Assembly: GCA_030844895.1 (NCBI GenBank)
Contig: CM061228.1
Location: forward strand, 137,098,812 to 137,162,811
From: Ambrosia x helenae
Lineage: Eukaryota; Streptophyta; Magnoliopsida; Asterales; Asteraceae
Direction of reading: 5' to 3'
DNA: 64,000 bases
Shown: in pieces, positions 23,042 to 34,414 of the stretch
Numbering within the stretch: position 1 is the stretch's first letter
Layout: each line of letters starts with the position of its first letter
The notes under the pieces: generated by a model
The model's database searches: none
Seen by the model: the letters and a program-made list of their open reading frames with translations, nothing else
What the model was told of the DNA's origin: nothing
Program-made: the position numbers and the translations under genes

Positions 23042-25702
23042 TGTGACACCCGGCATGTTTGGGTCAACATTTTATAAACACATAAATCTACCTTAGCGAG
23101 AAACGTTTATAAACAAACTTAACTGGGTTAGTTGAGTCGGGTCAAATTAGGATTGTCCAGGGTTCAATGATCTGGAGGATCATTGGGAGTCGTTTTGGGA
23201 ATACATTAGTACCGGGTTCCGTCGTTGGTGACATTACATGAATTAATTAAGTATATGTGTAGATTATGGGTCGTGTGGTGGATTGTATGCTTATACTTGC
23301 TTAAATGATGTACAAATGATTATACGTGCCTAAACATGCTAAGTATAGACTATGGATGCATGCTTATGTGTTAAGATGTGTTAGAATGCGTTAAACACGA
23401 CAAACTGGAAAAGGTTAACATGTGTTAAAAAGTGCTGTTAACATGTGTTAAAAAGTGCTGATGACCTGAATGTGGAAATAGTGGGCGAACGTGGAAATGG
23501 AACTTGAAAAATGGGCGAACGTAGAAACAAAGTGGGCGAATGTGGAAAAGTTCCACATTCGACCATTACAAATGGGCGAACGTGGAAAAGTTCCACATTC
23601 GACCACATAAAAGGGGCGAACCTGGACTGGGTATAAATACCATCCTTAGCCATTTTTCACCATTTCACAAACCCTAAACGCCTCCAAACACTCTCTATCA
23701 GCTATTATCATTGGGGAAGGAGTTTTTGAGCTTGTTTTTCATAACCTAACTCTCTAAATCATTACAAGTGAAAATCTAAGGTGTGTTCTTCATTACAAAT
23801 CCTTTTTAAACAATTTTGATTTTTTTTAATCTAAACCCCAAGGGTCCAGATCTGATATCAACATGTTTTATGGGTAAAACCTTCCTAATATCTTTCTAAA
23901 TAAAACCTATTCATAAACAATGAGTTTTTATGCAAACTAAACATGTGTTAATATGATATTATGCATTGTTTGATGATTACTTGTTGTATAGATGATATGA
24001 CAACAACCTAGGGCTGTTATTAATGATGGGTTATGATTGAAACATGTTACCTTTGATTGTTGATGGTGTTTTGATGATAAAAGGGGTTTTTAGTTAGATT
24101 TAGGGCTTGTTTTTGGATAGTTATGATAGAGTTAGGATAAGGGTTTCTTGTTCATGATGATTTGATGATGATGAGCTGATTATTGATTGATTTCAGAAGT
24201 TTCCTAATTGGGTAATATTTTCATGCATGATGATGTGACATCTTCATAATTTACTATTTTAGGAAACTTGTAAAAACGGATAGATTTTGGGGTAAAATTG
24301 GTGGGGTTTCGTAGGAATATATTAATGATGCTTGACTGCTGTAACTCATGATGTTTCGTGATGTTTTCGGATGTTTTTGGACGCGTTTTTGAGTAAACAA
24401 TACAGCAGGGTCGAACCTGGAACACCTTCGGCCAGTCGAATGGGCGAAGGTGGGTTCCAGGGGTCGAACCTGGAAACTTGAGGGGCGAATGAACCACAAG
24501 TGGGCGAAGGTGGAAGAAAAAGGGGCGAAGGTGGAAGGTTGAACCCACATTCGACCAACCCAAGTCACCTTCGACCACTTACCACTACATTCGACCCTAT
24601 GTTAGCAGAAATGAGATTTTTGATACGAACTAAGTGTTTTATGCTTGAAACTTATGTGTTAAACTTATGTGCATGACTAATTGATGTAATGGGTCACCAA
24701 CGGGATGTCGGGTCGGTCTAGTGTGTCGGTTAAACATTTAAACACGTTTTAAAACATACTTGGTTAAGATCTGGACAATCGGGGACTTGTTAGCCTTCGG
24801 GTTAGTAGTCATCACACTTATGTAAACTCATTGATAGGTTGTCATTAGTTGGGATTATCATACACGTGTTGGAATTCTAGTTATCGGAAGACGCACTATA
24901 AGGTGAGTTTCACGGCCCCACTCTTTTACTGGTTTTACAATTTCGGGGGAGAAAACATGCTGTGTTCTTTAAACGTGTGTCAAATGTGTTTTTCCTAAAA
25001 GGCGTGACAACTATGTTTTGGGTACTCATGTATTCACTACGTTTTGGGAGTGTTCATTTGGGTTCAAGGTATTCATTTATGTTCTGTATTATATGGCCTA
25101 TGTTGTGGCAGTTCGTTAGCCGCGGTGCGGTAGTTCGTTAGCCTCTATGTGGTAGTTCGTTAGCTATGTTATAGTAGTTCGTTGGCCATGGAATGGTAGT
25201 TCGTTAGCTATGGTAAAGCAGTTCGTTGACCATGGGATGGTAGTTCGTTAACTTCGCTGGGCGATAGTTCGTTTGGGAGGTTCGTTATGAAGTTCAAACA
25301 TTTAACGAGTGTTTTCATCGGTCGGTAGTATCATGATGGTCTTTCAAAAGTTCGTGAAACGTTTTACTTAAAAACCTGTGAACTCACCGGCATTATTTGC
25401 TGACGTTTTTTAGCATGTTTGTCTCAGGTTGCTAAGGTAGCAGCTGTCGATAGGCGCACGGAGTCTCACGGCGTCTAGGAATCATATGCACGTTTTGTTA
25501 AACATTTCAGACTTTATATTTCATTTTGAGTTGTAATACATATTATGCTTCCGCTGTGTTGGAACAGTTTTGAACCTTAATGGTTTATTTATGTCAGTTT
25601 TACGTATCATATAGTGTTGTTTATTGTGACCGTTGACTTGGATCCTGGTGTGTCACGCGCCTCGCGGTAAAACCCCGCACGTGGAAATTTGAGGGTGTGA
25701 CA
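23042..25702. mobile_element. Solo LTR (2.66 kb) of a large, probably Gypsy-type, retrotransposon
   Basis: Starts TGTGACACCC and ends GGGTGTGACA, with a perfect 5-bp duplication TATTA (23037-23041 and 25703-25707). No gag, pol or internal PBS/PPT is visible, which fits recombination of a full element down to one LTR. The interior has two clusters of GGGCGAANGTGGA words in both orientations (23475-23640 and 24410-24600) and a 22-bp tandem array at 25105. Assignment to Gypsy is inferred from length and end sequence. ORFs inside it are low-complexity and not genes. Confidence 0.82.
25105..25262. repeat. 22-bp tandem array inside the LTR
   Basis: About seven copies of a 22-bp unit built on GGTAGTTCGTTAGC, the first six exactly 22 bp apart and the last lengthened. 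Units differ by a few bases, so the array is old. Confidence 0.85.
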
Positions 25703-25850
25703 TATTATCATATTAATATAAAATGTGAAGATGTATTTAAATTAAAAACAAACACTTAAATTAAAAAAAAAAACATACACCTAAATAAAAAAAGTACAAT
25801 TTTCAATTAAAAACGAACACTTAAATTAAAAAAAAAACATAAACTACGGA

Positions 25851-27209
25851 TTATATTTTTTTTGCGATGCTCTCCTTCATCTTGAGCAACACGGGACGGT
25901 CTTCTTCGGGGTAGTCGTTGATGTTTGCCGTCATTATTCGCCATTCTTCTATTTGCCTATCCTCGTTCTTTTGGCGAATGTTTTCCTCCACCCTCTTTTG
26001 CTTCAAGCGAAGCTTTTCTTCGACTTCGCGTTCCTTCAATTTCTTCTTCTCTGCTTGACTTTCACTAAAAGTATTTTTGAAGGATGCCAATTCAGCGACC
26101 AAACCGTCCAACATTGACCCGCTCCCACTCCCTGACGCGGCTTGTTTTTTTGCAGCCGCCGCTTGTTTTTTTGCTATGTCCCTCCCTATGGGTCGTGGCT
26201 CCTCTTGAACGGGAGTATCCTCGAACTCTGGGTCATCGTTTATATTTATTTGACAATGACCGGTCGACCCGCTTCCCACGCTATAATCGCCCGACTCCGA
26301 AGTCTTGCTTCGTTTGGCGTTTGCAACCTCGTTTGGAACCGGTGCCCATTTGCGAGATGTCTTCAACACCGTCCAAGCTCGAACATGAGGAAAAACATGG
26401 CCATACTTGTCTTCATATTTTCGCATCGCCTCCTTGAAAATCATTTCCTCGTTAAACCCGCTTGGAGGGTTCACATACAACGGATTATAAAAGGCGATGA
26501 ACTTCCCGATTGTAGTACTCATTTTCCTCCATTTAGAACTTAAAGCCTCCTGCTTGCGATACTCTCCTTGCTCCATCAATTGGTGAAATGTATCTCGTAC
26601 TTGGGTGTATAAACTATCTCCCGTTTGATTAGTCCCTACATTTTTTTAAATAAAACATATATTAGAGAATAAAAAAAATAATTTTTTTTATTGTATACTA
26701 CAAAAAAATTAAATTTTTTTACCAACTATGGGATCTTTCGAACTAGCCAGATACGCCTTCGCTAACGCTTCTTCTTCCAATTTCGTCCATGGGCTTCGTT
26801 CGCTTTGCTTTTTTTTCCCCTTCCCCTTCGCACTCGCACTCGCCTTCGCCTTCCCCTTCGAACGTTGGACTTGTGTTTCGGGGACAACCTCCACCTCATC
26901 ATCTTCTTCATCTTCGAGTTCAAAATTGGGTTGTCGTTGTGGTGGTAGAGATTGACGGAATGGCGGAGTTTGCAAAAGTTGGGTAAAGGATTGAGGGTTA
27001 TGATGCATTTGCATATTATGGAATTGGTTAAAGGTAGTAGGGCTTTGGTGCATTTGGGGATATTGGGTGAAAGGGTTGGGAGTTTGTTGGAAACCCGCAA
27101 AAGTAGCCCAAGATGGATCCATTGGCACCGTGAACGGGTTTGGATTCGGGTTGTTTTGGTTATATTGTGGTGGTTGATTCGGGTTTGGGTTGTTTTGGTT
27201 GGGATCCAT
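25851..27209 (-). CDS. SANT/Myb-like protein with NAM-associated C-terminal region (Harbinger ORF1 type)
   Basis: A two-exon gene: exon 1 27209-26723, exon 2 26635-25851, joined by a GT-AG intron that preserves the frame (DPIVG-TNQTGDSLYTQ). The N-terminus is Asn/Pro/Gln rich (MDPNQNNPNPNQPP), followed by an acidic stretch, a basic Lys/Gly/Ser nuclear-signal-like tract, and a SANT/Myb-like domain from SPWTKLEEEALAKAY to RKQEALSSKWRKMSTTIGKF. The C-terminus has WAPVPNEV and a charged Glu/Lys coiled coil. This family is common in plants, often misannotated 'glutathione S-transferase T3-like', and is the DNA-binding ORF1 partner of PIF/Harbinger transposase. The frame is fully open, so it could be expressed. 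It sits inside the Harbinger-type element described above. Whether it still serves a transposase elsewhere or has been co-opted cannot be told here. Confidence 0.85.
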
Positions 27210-27847
27210 TGAAAAATGTATAAAGTATTTTTTATATAAAAGGTGGTGTTTGGTATAAAAAGTGGTGTTTGATTTGTGTTGAAAATGGTAAAATGTGTGG
27301 GTTTAAATAGATTTTTGAAAAAAAAAATCGTTTTTTTTTTAAATGGTCAAAAACCCCTTGGTCCCCCCCCCCCCCAACGGTCAAAATGCACGATCCCCAA
27401 GAAAAGAGGAGCCCCGGCATAAACGGCTATGGGATGCCGGGCATGCCGTTGCCGCGCCAGGGGGGCGGTGTAGCCCGGCCCGGCTTGGCGCTGCCGGTCC
27501 CATGCCGCAGCCCATACCGAGTGGTCTAATATCTGGACATGTCACTACATATCATTATTGGTTATAATGGTGGGCGGCCAATGATACGGAGGAATGGGAT
27601 CACAAAATAGCTTTTGAAGAGACGTGTAATCCCATCGACCACGCGTGCCCATGAAAAACAAATGCCAATAATATAACGAAAATATTTGGATTAGTGGTCT
27701 ATTAATATTGATCATCTTCGCAAGCAATTTAGCTTTTATAAGCTTCAAATTTTAATCTTTTAAAAAAAAACTTATACTTAATAAAAAGTCTTGTCTAATT
27801 GAAAGAGCTTGAAGCTTTTAGGTTATGAGAAAAACCCTATATTGAAA

Positions 27848-30663
27848 TAGACGTGAGCAAACCGGTTTTTTTTTTGCCGAACCGGTTTCGGTTCCAAACC
27901 GGTTCGGTTTTGGACCGGTTTTGTAGATTCGTAAGACCGGTTTCGGAGACCGGTTTCGGTTCGGTTCTTAATCGGTTCTTTCGCGCACAATTTAAAAAAA
28001 ATGCGATAAGAAAAAAATATAAACATAAAAATTTGACTTTTATTATTTTTTTTCGGTTTACGAAATAAGAAACTAGGAAAATGAAATACATAAAAACATA
28101 ATTTAAAATACTACAATCAATTTTTTTTAAGCTTCGTCCGAACTACTTTGGCGCAATGAAGCATCGTATGCGAGTTCCTCGGCCGATAGGGGTTCACTTA
28201 TTCCTTCGTCGACCTCTTCCTCATGTATTCTTTGTTCAAGTTCGGTTTGGTCTTCAAGAGAAGTTATATGTTGTACTCGATCCACCGCGTCCAAGTGATC
28301 TTTTAAGCATATGCACACCTCCAACGATTCGGGATTTAATTTTGTTCTTCGTATCGATAGCACCCTGCCACTAAGAGAAAAAGCCGATTCCGAAGCTACC
28401 GTAGAAGCTTGGACACTTAGTAGATCACGGGCTATAGCGGAAACGATAGGAAATTCGATTTGTTTTCCTTTCCACCAAGCCAAGATATCAAAATTTTCAA
28501 ATTCGTTGGCGGTGAAAGTTGTCGTAAAATTCGAGCCTTTATACCTTGCAAGCTCGCTATTTGGGGCCTCACCCCTTTGTCTTTTAGCCGTTTGGTCTTT
28601 GACAATATTAAACAAATTAATTTTAAGGTTACCCCGGCTCGAGCTAGCACGACTTCCTTCCCCTCCCATTGATCCCATTTGCAAACCGGGACCATATTTT
28701 TCTAAATAAGTATCATACAATGCTTGGAAATCTTTATCAAAAGTATCTTTCATGACTTGTGACCAACTTGGTTTTGAAATATAAAAACGTAAAGCCATAT
28801 TTATTTCATCGATTATAGTATAAACCCCCGTAGCATTTAAGCACGGGTTTAAAGCCAATGCACACATAAAAACATGTGGGATTTCTTCAAAATATTTAAG
28901 AAATTTTTCAACCATTGGTGGTATAATTTTCTCAATCAACTCATTTTTTTTCATCAAAATTATATATTGTTTGAACCATTAAATATATTTCTTGCAATGC
29001 TTCATTACTAGTTGGATAATAAACCCCCGATACTTTTGTAGTAGCGTTTTTAAAAACCTCAAGATATTCCGTAAGTTGTTCAATACAATCCTAACCCTCA
29101 TTAGGAAATTCCGTTACTTTACCATGCCTAGCAAGCCTATTATGAAAATGTTGTAAAGTTTCTCTTTGTTTCAAGGCACTTTCGAACATTATAAAAGTTG
29201 AATTCCACCTAGTCGGCACGTCCCAATTCGGACCTAAAAAGGGACGGTTCGTATCGTTACAATTTTTTTTATATTTTCTATATCTTTCGCAACTTGTTTT
29301 AAAAATTTCATGTAACATAAATCGATTTTTTTTTGAAATCTTCAACAATGGAATTTCCAAGCCCATCTTGCACACATAAGTTAATAATGTGTGCAACACA
29401 TCGAGTATGAAAAAAAATACCATTGCAAATCGGATTATATTTTAATTTTAATTTTTCAACCGCGACATTATTGTTTGATGCGTTGTCGAACGACATTGAA
29501 AATATTTTGTTTTGTAAGTGAAAAGTTTGTATTACATGGTCTAAAACATAAAATATATTTTTTGCCGGTGTGTGGATACTCAAATAACTCAAACGCAATC
29601 GTACGTTTCATCATTTGCCACGTACCGGGATCGATCCAATGAGCGGTGACGCAAAGGTACGATTCCGGTAAACCGTGAGGTGCCGACCAAACATCGGTGG
29701 TTAAGTTCACACCGGTTTGTAAGTTTGAAAAAAATACAATTAAATCTTTTCTTGCTTGTTTCCATAATTTCAAACAATAGCGTTTTAGAGTAAATCGACT
29801 TACGTGTTTATATCGAGGTTGGAGCGTGTCACGAATCAAGCTTGTCAACTCGGGATCGTCGAAGTGGTTGAAAGGTAAAGCTTTTTGAATAACAAACTTT
29901 TCCATTCGGTCTTGAACCTTGTTAAAGTCGTAAAGAAAAATCCCACCTTGAGTATCAATGGTCGTTTGCGAACTTTCGAGCGGATTTTCTTTAACAATCT
30001 TGCAAATACTTAGCTTTATGATTTCTCAAGTTAGAGTTTGCGTTTGGTTGGAGAAAGATACCACACTTTCTACAACGCGCCTTTTTTTCTCCATTCGACA
30101 AAAGACACAAGTCGAAAAAACCGGTTTCTTGTCCAAATAATTCGGCGTTTCGTGTCGTTTCAAGAATACTAACAATGGTGGGTTGGTTTGAGGAACCGGT
30201 TTGAGATGGGTTTGATGAAGCCATGGAATGTAGCAAAGAAGCAAAGCGAAAAAAACGAGCGAATACTATTGCATTTTTCGGTTTTCGGGTTCGTTTTTTG
30301 CGTTTTTGAGAGTTGTGATCAACCCAAAACATCTAAACCTATTTATACTAACTTGGGATGGCAAAATGGTGATTTTTGGAACAAAAAAACGATCAAAAAA
30401 GGCCCAACGTTCGATTTCTAACGGTCACAATTTTTAACGTTAAAAACCGGTTTGAAACCGGTTTCTCAGACTGGTTCAGGAACCGGTTCGTGTAGGAACC
30501 GGTTCGGTTCGGGTTGGCAGCCAGAAAGGGGAAATCGATGCTAGGACCGGCGGTTTGATAACGAACCGGACCGGTTCGTGTAGGAACCGGTTTTAAGACG
30601 AACCGGTTCGGGTCGGTTTCTTCGGTTCCGGTTCGGAAACCGGTTTTTTTTTGCTCACGTCTA
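27848..30663 (-). mobile_element. hAT transposon, full length but decayed
   Basis: Ends TAGACGTGAGCAAA and TTTGCTCACGTCTA are perfect 14-bp inverted repeats, with a perfect 8-bp duplication TATTGAAA (27840-27847 and 30664-30671). Both subterminal regions are packed with ACCGGTT/CGGTTC words, the probable transposase-binding repeats. A broken hAT transposase gene fills the centre on the minus strand. Confidence 0.95.
28127..30224 (-). pseudogene. hAT transposase pseudogene (RICESLEEPER-like)
   Basis: From ATG 30224 the reading shows an N-terminal BED-type zinc-finger remnant (CRKCGIFLQPN followed by SNLRNHK), then transposase-core segments (LTTDVWSAPHG, SFDNASNNN, HTRCVAHIINLCVQDGL, WDVPTRWNSTFIMFESALK), then the C-terminal dimerisation domain (FPIVSAIARDLLSVQAST, ASESAFSLSGRVLS). 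These lie in several frames with stops between them (about 29990, 29470, 29310 and 29090), so no single product is possible. Confidence 0.9.
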
Positions 30664-30962
30664 TATTGAAACGCTACTAGCGCTAGCATTTAAGAAAAAA
30701 CTCCTACTAGCTACAAGCTTTAAATGAGTAAATGACACAAATACTCATTCTATCATAAAAAAAAATAATAAAAAAACATGCATACAAGCTTTTAGTTAAT
30801 AACTATTTTGGTCATTTTATACTTTTATTAAAAGCTCAAGTTACTCTACCAAACATTAAAATATATTTAAAAAACTACAAATACCAGCCACCGACTAGTT
30901 TTGCCAAACATACCCATTGTGTTAGTTAACGCCCTACAAAGTAATGTGTATTTAAATACTTA

Positions 30963-31149
30963 GAGGGTGTTTGTTAGCCTCTTAATAAACCTCTTAATCA
31001 TTCAGCATTAATAGTGTTTGTTTCAACTAAAAAAAAATATGAATGGTTCTATTAAGCTCTTAACCATTTAGCTAATAGAGGATGCTGAACCATTCAAACC
31101 CTCTTAATAATTTAGCAGTTAATCAAAAAAGATCATACCAAACAACCCC
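30963..31149. mobile_element. Tourist-like (PIF/Harbinger) MITE
   Basis: Left end GAGGGTGTTTGTTAGCC, right end ACCAAACAACCCC, flanked by TTA on both sides. The interior repeats CTCTTAA and GCTGAACCATT words. Same family as 34820-35034. Confidence 0.8.
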
Positions 31150-31152
31150 TTA

Positions 31153-32160
31153 TACTTAGATATAGACAATTGTTCTATAATTCTTTTTTTTTTTGGAAAA
31201 ACAACCAAATAATCAACTGTTGATTATATCATTTTTAGCTAGTATTAAGTCCCCCCCCCCATTGCGGCATCGGGGAAGGGGGCATGGCGTAAAACCATAC
31301 ACTAATTCCACACAATCACCAACAACCATCAATACCAAAAATAAAACCAAACGAAACTAGGCGTAAAAAATGCTGAACATTGTACGCGAAACGTAAAAAT
31401 AGAAAACAATAACAAAGCCAAATATGGTTAAAGTGGGCTGATGTATGTTTTTTAATGGCTCTGAAAGTTAGGTGTTGGTATCAATACCAAAAATAAAACC
31501 AAACGACAACTAGAAGTAAAAATGTTGAACATTGTACGCAAAACGTAAAACATATAAAACAATAACAAAACCAAATATGGTTAAAGTGGGATGATGTTTT
31601 GTTTTTAATGGCTCTAAAAGTTAGTTGTTGGTGGTTGAAAAGTGAAGATGGAAGTTGAAGGGCTAAGGAGTTAACACCCAGGTGTTTTCACGCTCCTTGA
31701 ACAGTGTATAACGCCTCTCCACTAGTCATGTGGAGGGGCCATTCATTACAAATGGTCTTACCAAAATCTAATTTAGATCTCTCCATCTCAGTGAATTCTA
31801 ACCATAAACCTCTAATAAACCTAAAACTCTAGAACTTATTACGTTTAACACCTTATATATATATACTTCCATAAAATTATTTTCGGAGGTTGTCACTCAA
31901 AAAATCATGACATCATTTATAACAGAGTAAAAACGCAAACAAAAACATCTATAGTGTCTAAAGCCCATGAAAAGTAGTCATGTCCTACCACAAACCATAG
32001 TGGGTTGGTGAAAGCCACTTTCACGTTGCACCCTTTTCATAATACTCACTACCTTCGCCCTCACCAAACTCACACCACTCGCATATATATATGTATATAA
32101 ATAAATATATCTTATGACAATATTATTCTAGAAAAAAACTAGTGATAAAGAGAGACTTGG
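31153..32160. other. Intergenic with decayed repeats
   Basis: A poly-C stretch at about 31251 opens sequence resembling Harbinger subterminal DNA, ending near 31760 with AAATGGTCTTA. Inside it a segment of about 150 bp (around 31325-31470) is repeated at about 31480-31630 (shared 'ccaaatatggttaaagtgg'). No gene. Confidence 0.45.
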
Positions 32161-32167
32161 ATGTCCC

Positions 32168-32174
32168 TATTTAA
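32168..32174 (+). promoter_or_regulatory. TATA box of the lipid-transfer gene
   Basis: TATTTAA, 67 bases upstream of the ATG, in a normal position for a short leader. Confidence 0.55.
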
Positions 32175-32240
32175 GCTCACTACTCTTATTATCTTAAACA
32201 AACTCCACTATTGCTTCAACTTTTTCTCCCCTTTCATTCC

Positions 32241-33136
32241 ATGGGTTCACAAAAAATAAGCATTCAATTATTATTTTGGTTCCTAGTTTTGACACTTGTG
32301 TCACTGTGTCACGTTACATCGGGTGCAAATGACAAGGACAAGGAAGAGTGCGCGGAGCAACTAGCAGGACTAGCCACATGTTTACCATACGTTGGCGGCA
32401 ACGCGAAATCTCCAACACCAGATTGTTGTAGTGGCTTGAAACAAGTGTTGAACACCAACAAGAAATGTTTGTGTGTCGTCGTAAAAGATCGTAATGATCC
32501 GGATTTAGGCCTAACGATTAATGTCACTCTTGCATTAGGCCTCCCTACTGTCTGCCATGCCCCTGCCAATGTTACAAAATGTCCTGGTAACTATAAAGTT
32601 TAAACAAAAGGCCTTTAGTTTCATTCATATAATCAGGGCCGTCTTTGGGTGGTCCGAGGAGGCCAACCGGACAGGGTCCATAAATCTTGAGGGCCTAATT
32701 TTAAAAAAAAAATCCTATATATATATGTATATATTTTTTATGTAACTCATTTAACACTTAAACTTGGCCCTAAGGGGCCTATTTTTTAACAGTTCGAATA
32801 AGGTACATGAATTTTTAGAGATTTTCAGGACGGCCCTACATATAATTATAAAAAAAAAAAAAAGATAACTAATATTTTATGCAATGCAGAACTTCTCCAT
32901 TTGGCTCCCAATTCAACAGATGCACAAGTTTTTCTATCAATATGGGCACTCTTCTGGGTTGTTGCTCCGGCTAGTAGCCCCACGGCTAGTGGTAACGCTC
33001 GTGGTGGATCAATTGCTAGACGACCGACTAGTGTAGCATCTGGAACTGGAACGGGAATGGGAACAACAGGGTTGAACGAGAAGTCATGCTTATGGGAGTC
33101 GTGTCGTGCATATTGACTTCAACTTTTGTTATGTAA
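32241..33136 (+). CDS. GPI-anchored non-specific lipid-transfer protein (LTPG)
   Basis: Exon 1 32241-32586, exon 2 from 32890. The ATG at 32241 opens a signal peptide (LLFWFLVLTLVSLCHVTSG). The mature part has the eight-cysteine pattern of plant LTPs: ECAEQ, ATCLPYV, DCC, KCLC, TVCHAP, KCP. The exon join gives KCPELLHLAPNSTDAQVF, typical of LTPG. LTPGs sit on the outer plasma membrane and help export cuticular lipids. Exon 2 is damaged: after QVF the open frame reads LSIWALFW where the other frame gives QYGHSSG, then returns to VVAPASSPTASG. Near 33055 the frame slips again, ending at TGA 33114, whereas the other frame gives a hydrophobic tail (VMLMGVVSCILTSTFVM) ending TAA 33134, as a GPI signal should. 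The end given here is that tail. The intron carries a hAT MITE. Confidence 0.88.
32634..32838. mobile_element. hAT-type MITE in the LTPG intron
   Basis: Starts CAGGGCCGTCTTTGGG and ends CAGGACGGCCCTA, inverted. Perfect 8-bp duplication CATATAAT (32626-32633 and 32839-32846). Confidence 0.87.
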
Positions 33137-33269
33137 ATTGTCTAGTTACTTGATCACATTTGTACGTTTGTGTATTTTATCGAGTGTACCATTAAATAAT
33201 AATATACATTTCGGTTTGAAAAAATTATATAACGTCAACAATATTTCATTTACATGACGGTCAACATTA

Positions 33270-33776
33270 AGGGGCTGTTGTTTTTTGCTTTGAAGCATTT
33301 TTGACATCTTTTGTCTGCGCCGTACAGACGTACACAAACGTTTGGGGTCTGTAGATTGTTTGTTTTTTTTAAGACCTTTCACTCTAAAAGGTATTCATGA
33401 CCTCTTCTTGGTGCAGACTTGTTCCAAGGTCTTCTCCTCTACTCTTCTCCTCACCCACCACCACCACGGTCCACCACCACCACCACCACCACCGTCTACC
33501 GCCACCACCATGGTCCACCACCACCACCACCGTCCACCACCACCACCGTCCACCACCACGCCGCCCACCACCACCCACCACCACCCACCACCAGACTGCT
33601 ATAAAAAATCAGTTTATTCAAATTTCACTTTTTTTTTCATTAGCCTGCAAACGTTAACAAACAAACAGTCTTCTTCTTGCAGACTGCAGACCTTTGGTCC
33701 ACCTCTTCTCTTGCAGATGTCTGCAGATGTGGTCCGCAGACTGCAGACCTTTTCCTACAGAAAAAACAAACAACAC
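33270..33776. mobile_element. PIF-like MITE with a CCACCA-rich core
   Basis: Left end AGGGGCTGTTGTTTTTTG, right end AAAAAACAAACAACAC, inverted; flanks are TTA and TAA. Subterminal GTCTGCAG-type words occur at both ends. The core (33460-33590) is almost pure CCACCA/CCACCG and gives spurious His/Pro-rich ORFs. A related broken copy is at about 53313. Confidence 0.65.
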
Positions 33777-34414
33777 TAAGTTATGACTTATACTTGTATT
33801 CTAAAAAAAATATATAAAAAACTTGATGCCGTCTTTAATCTTAGTGATAACCATAACATATGGTCTATTATACTAACCATTGTTGTCTGTTCTTTTTATA
33901 CAAGCGTAACAATTTTGTTTTTTTACTGGAAACTTCTCGTAAGGCCATCCATATTAGATTACTACAAAGCATTCATTGCTATCTATCTCAAAACCAAACC
34001 AACGGGTGGTTCAAAACACATCCAACACTTTCCCTAAGAATTGACCCTTGACTTTTAACTTTGACTATTTCCAATAGAATTAGGGTTGTTTGACTTTAAA
34101 CCGGGTCGGGTTCGTTAATAATCTTGAACCGCTCTATATCCCAAACTTTATACGTCTCCTTTATTCCTTTGATCACATATCAATTTATTCCTTCAATCAT
34201 TTGAGGTAATCTATTTGTTTGTAATATTATTATTATTTTTATAAATCCATGCACTGAATTACATATACATGTATAAATAATTAATATGCAAAGATCATAT
34301 TTGGGTATTTTTAATAGGGTTCCAGTTCTGTGATCCTAGATCTAATTACTTGAAGATCGTTACTTTATTGATTCAACCGAAGCAAGTCTTTGATAGAAAC
34401 ATCAAACAATCATC

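Larger units (their letters stand above)
22871..27526 (-). mobile_element. PIF/Harbinger element carrying a SANT-domain ORF, split by a solo LTR
   Basis: The ends GACCATTAGGTGTGG and CCATACCGAGTGGTC are inverted repeats (12 of 15), with TAA on both sides (22868-22870 and 27527-27529), as PIF/Harbinger elements leave. Inside lie a subterminal hairpin (GGAGCATC/GATGCTCC near 22945), the SANT ORF on the minus strand, and a solo LTR nested at 23042-25702. Without the LTR the element is about 2 kb. I see no DDE transposase, so it is non-autonomous. Confidence 0.72.

Noticed and set aside
24204..24578. Overlapping minus-strand ORFs in the solo LTR
   Set aside because: Three frames are open at once because of repeated GGGCGAANGTGG words; no gag or pol similarity.
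23475..24600. CRISPR-like repeat array
   Set aside because: Repeats are short, in both orientations, irregularly spaced, and lie in a eukaryotic LTR.
26084..26543. Plus-strand ORFs of 117 and 133 residues
   Set aside because: Antisense shadows of the SANT-domain gene.
33342..33779. His/Pro-rich ORFs
   Set aside because: They are translations of a CCACCA array inside a MITE and are open in several frames on both strands.
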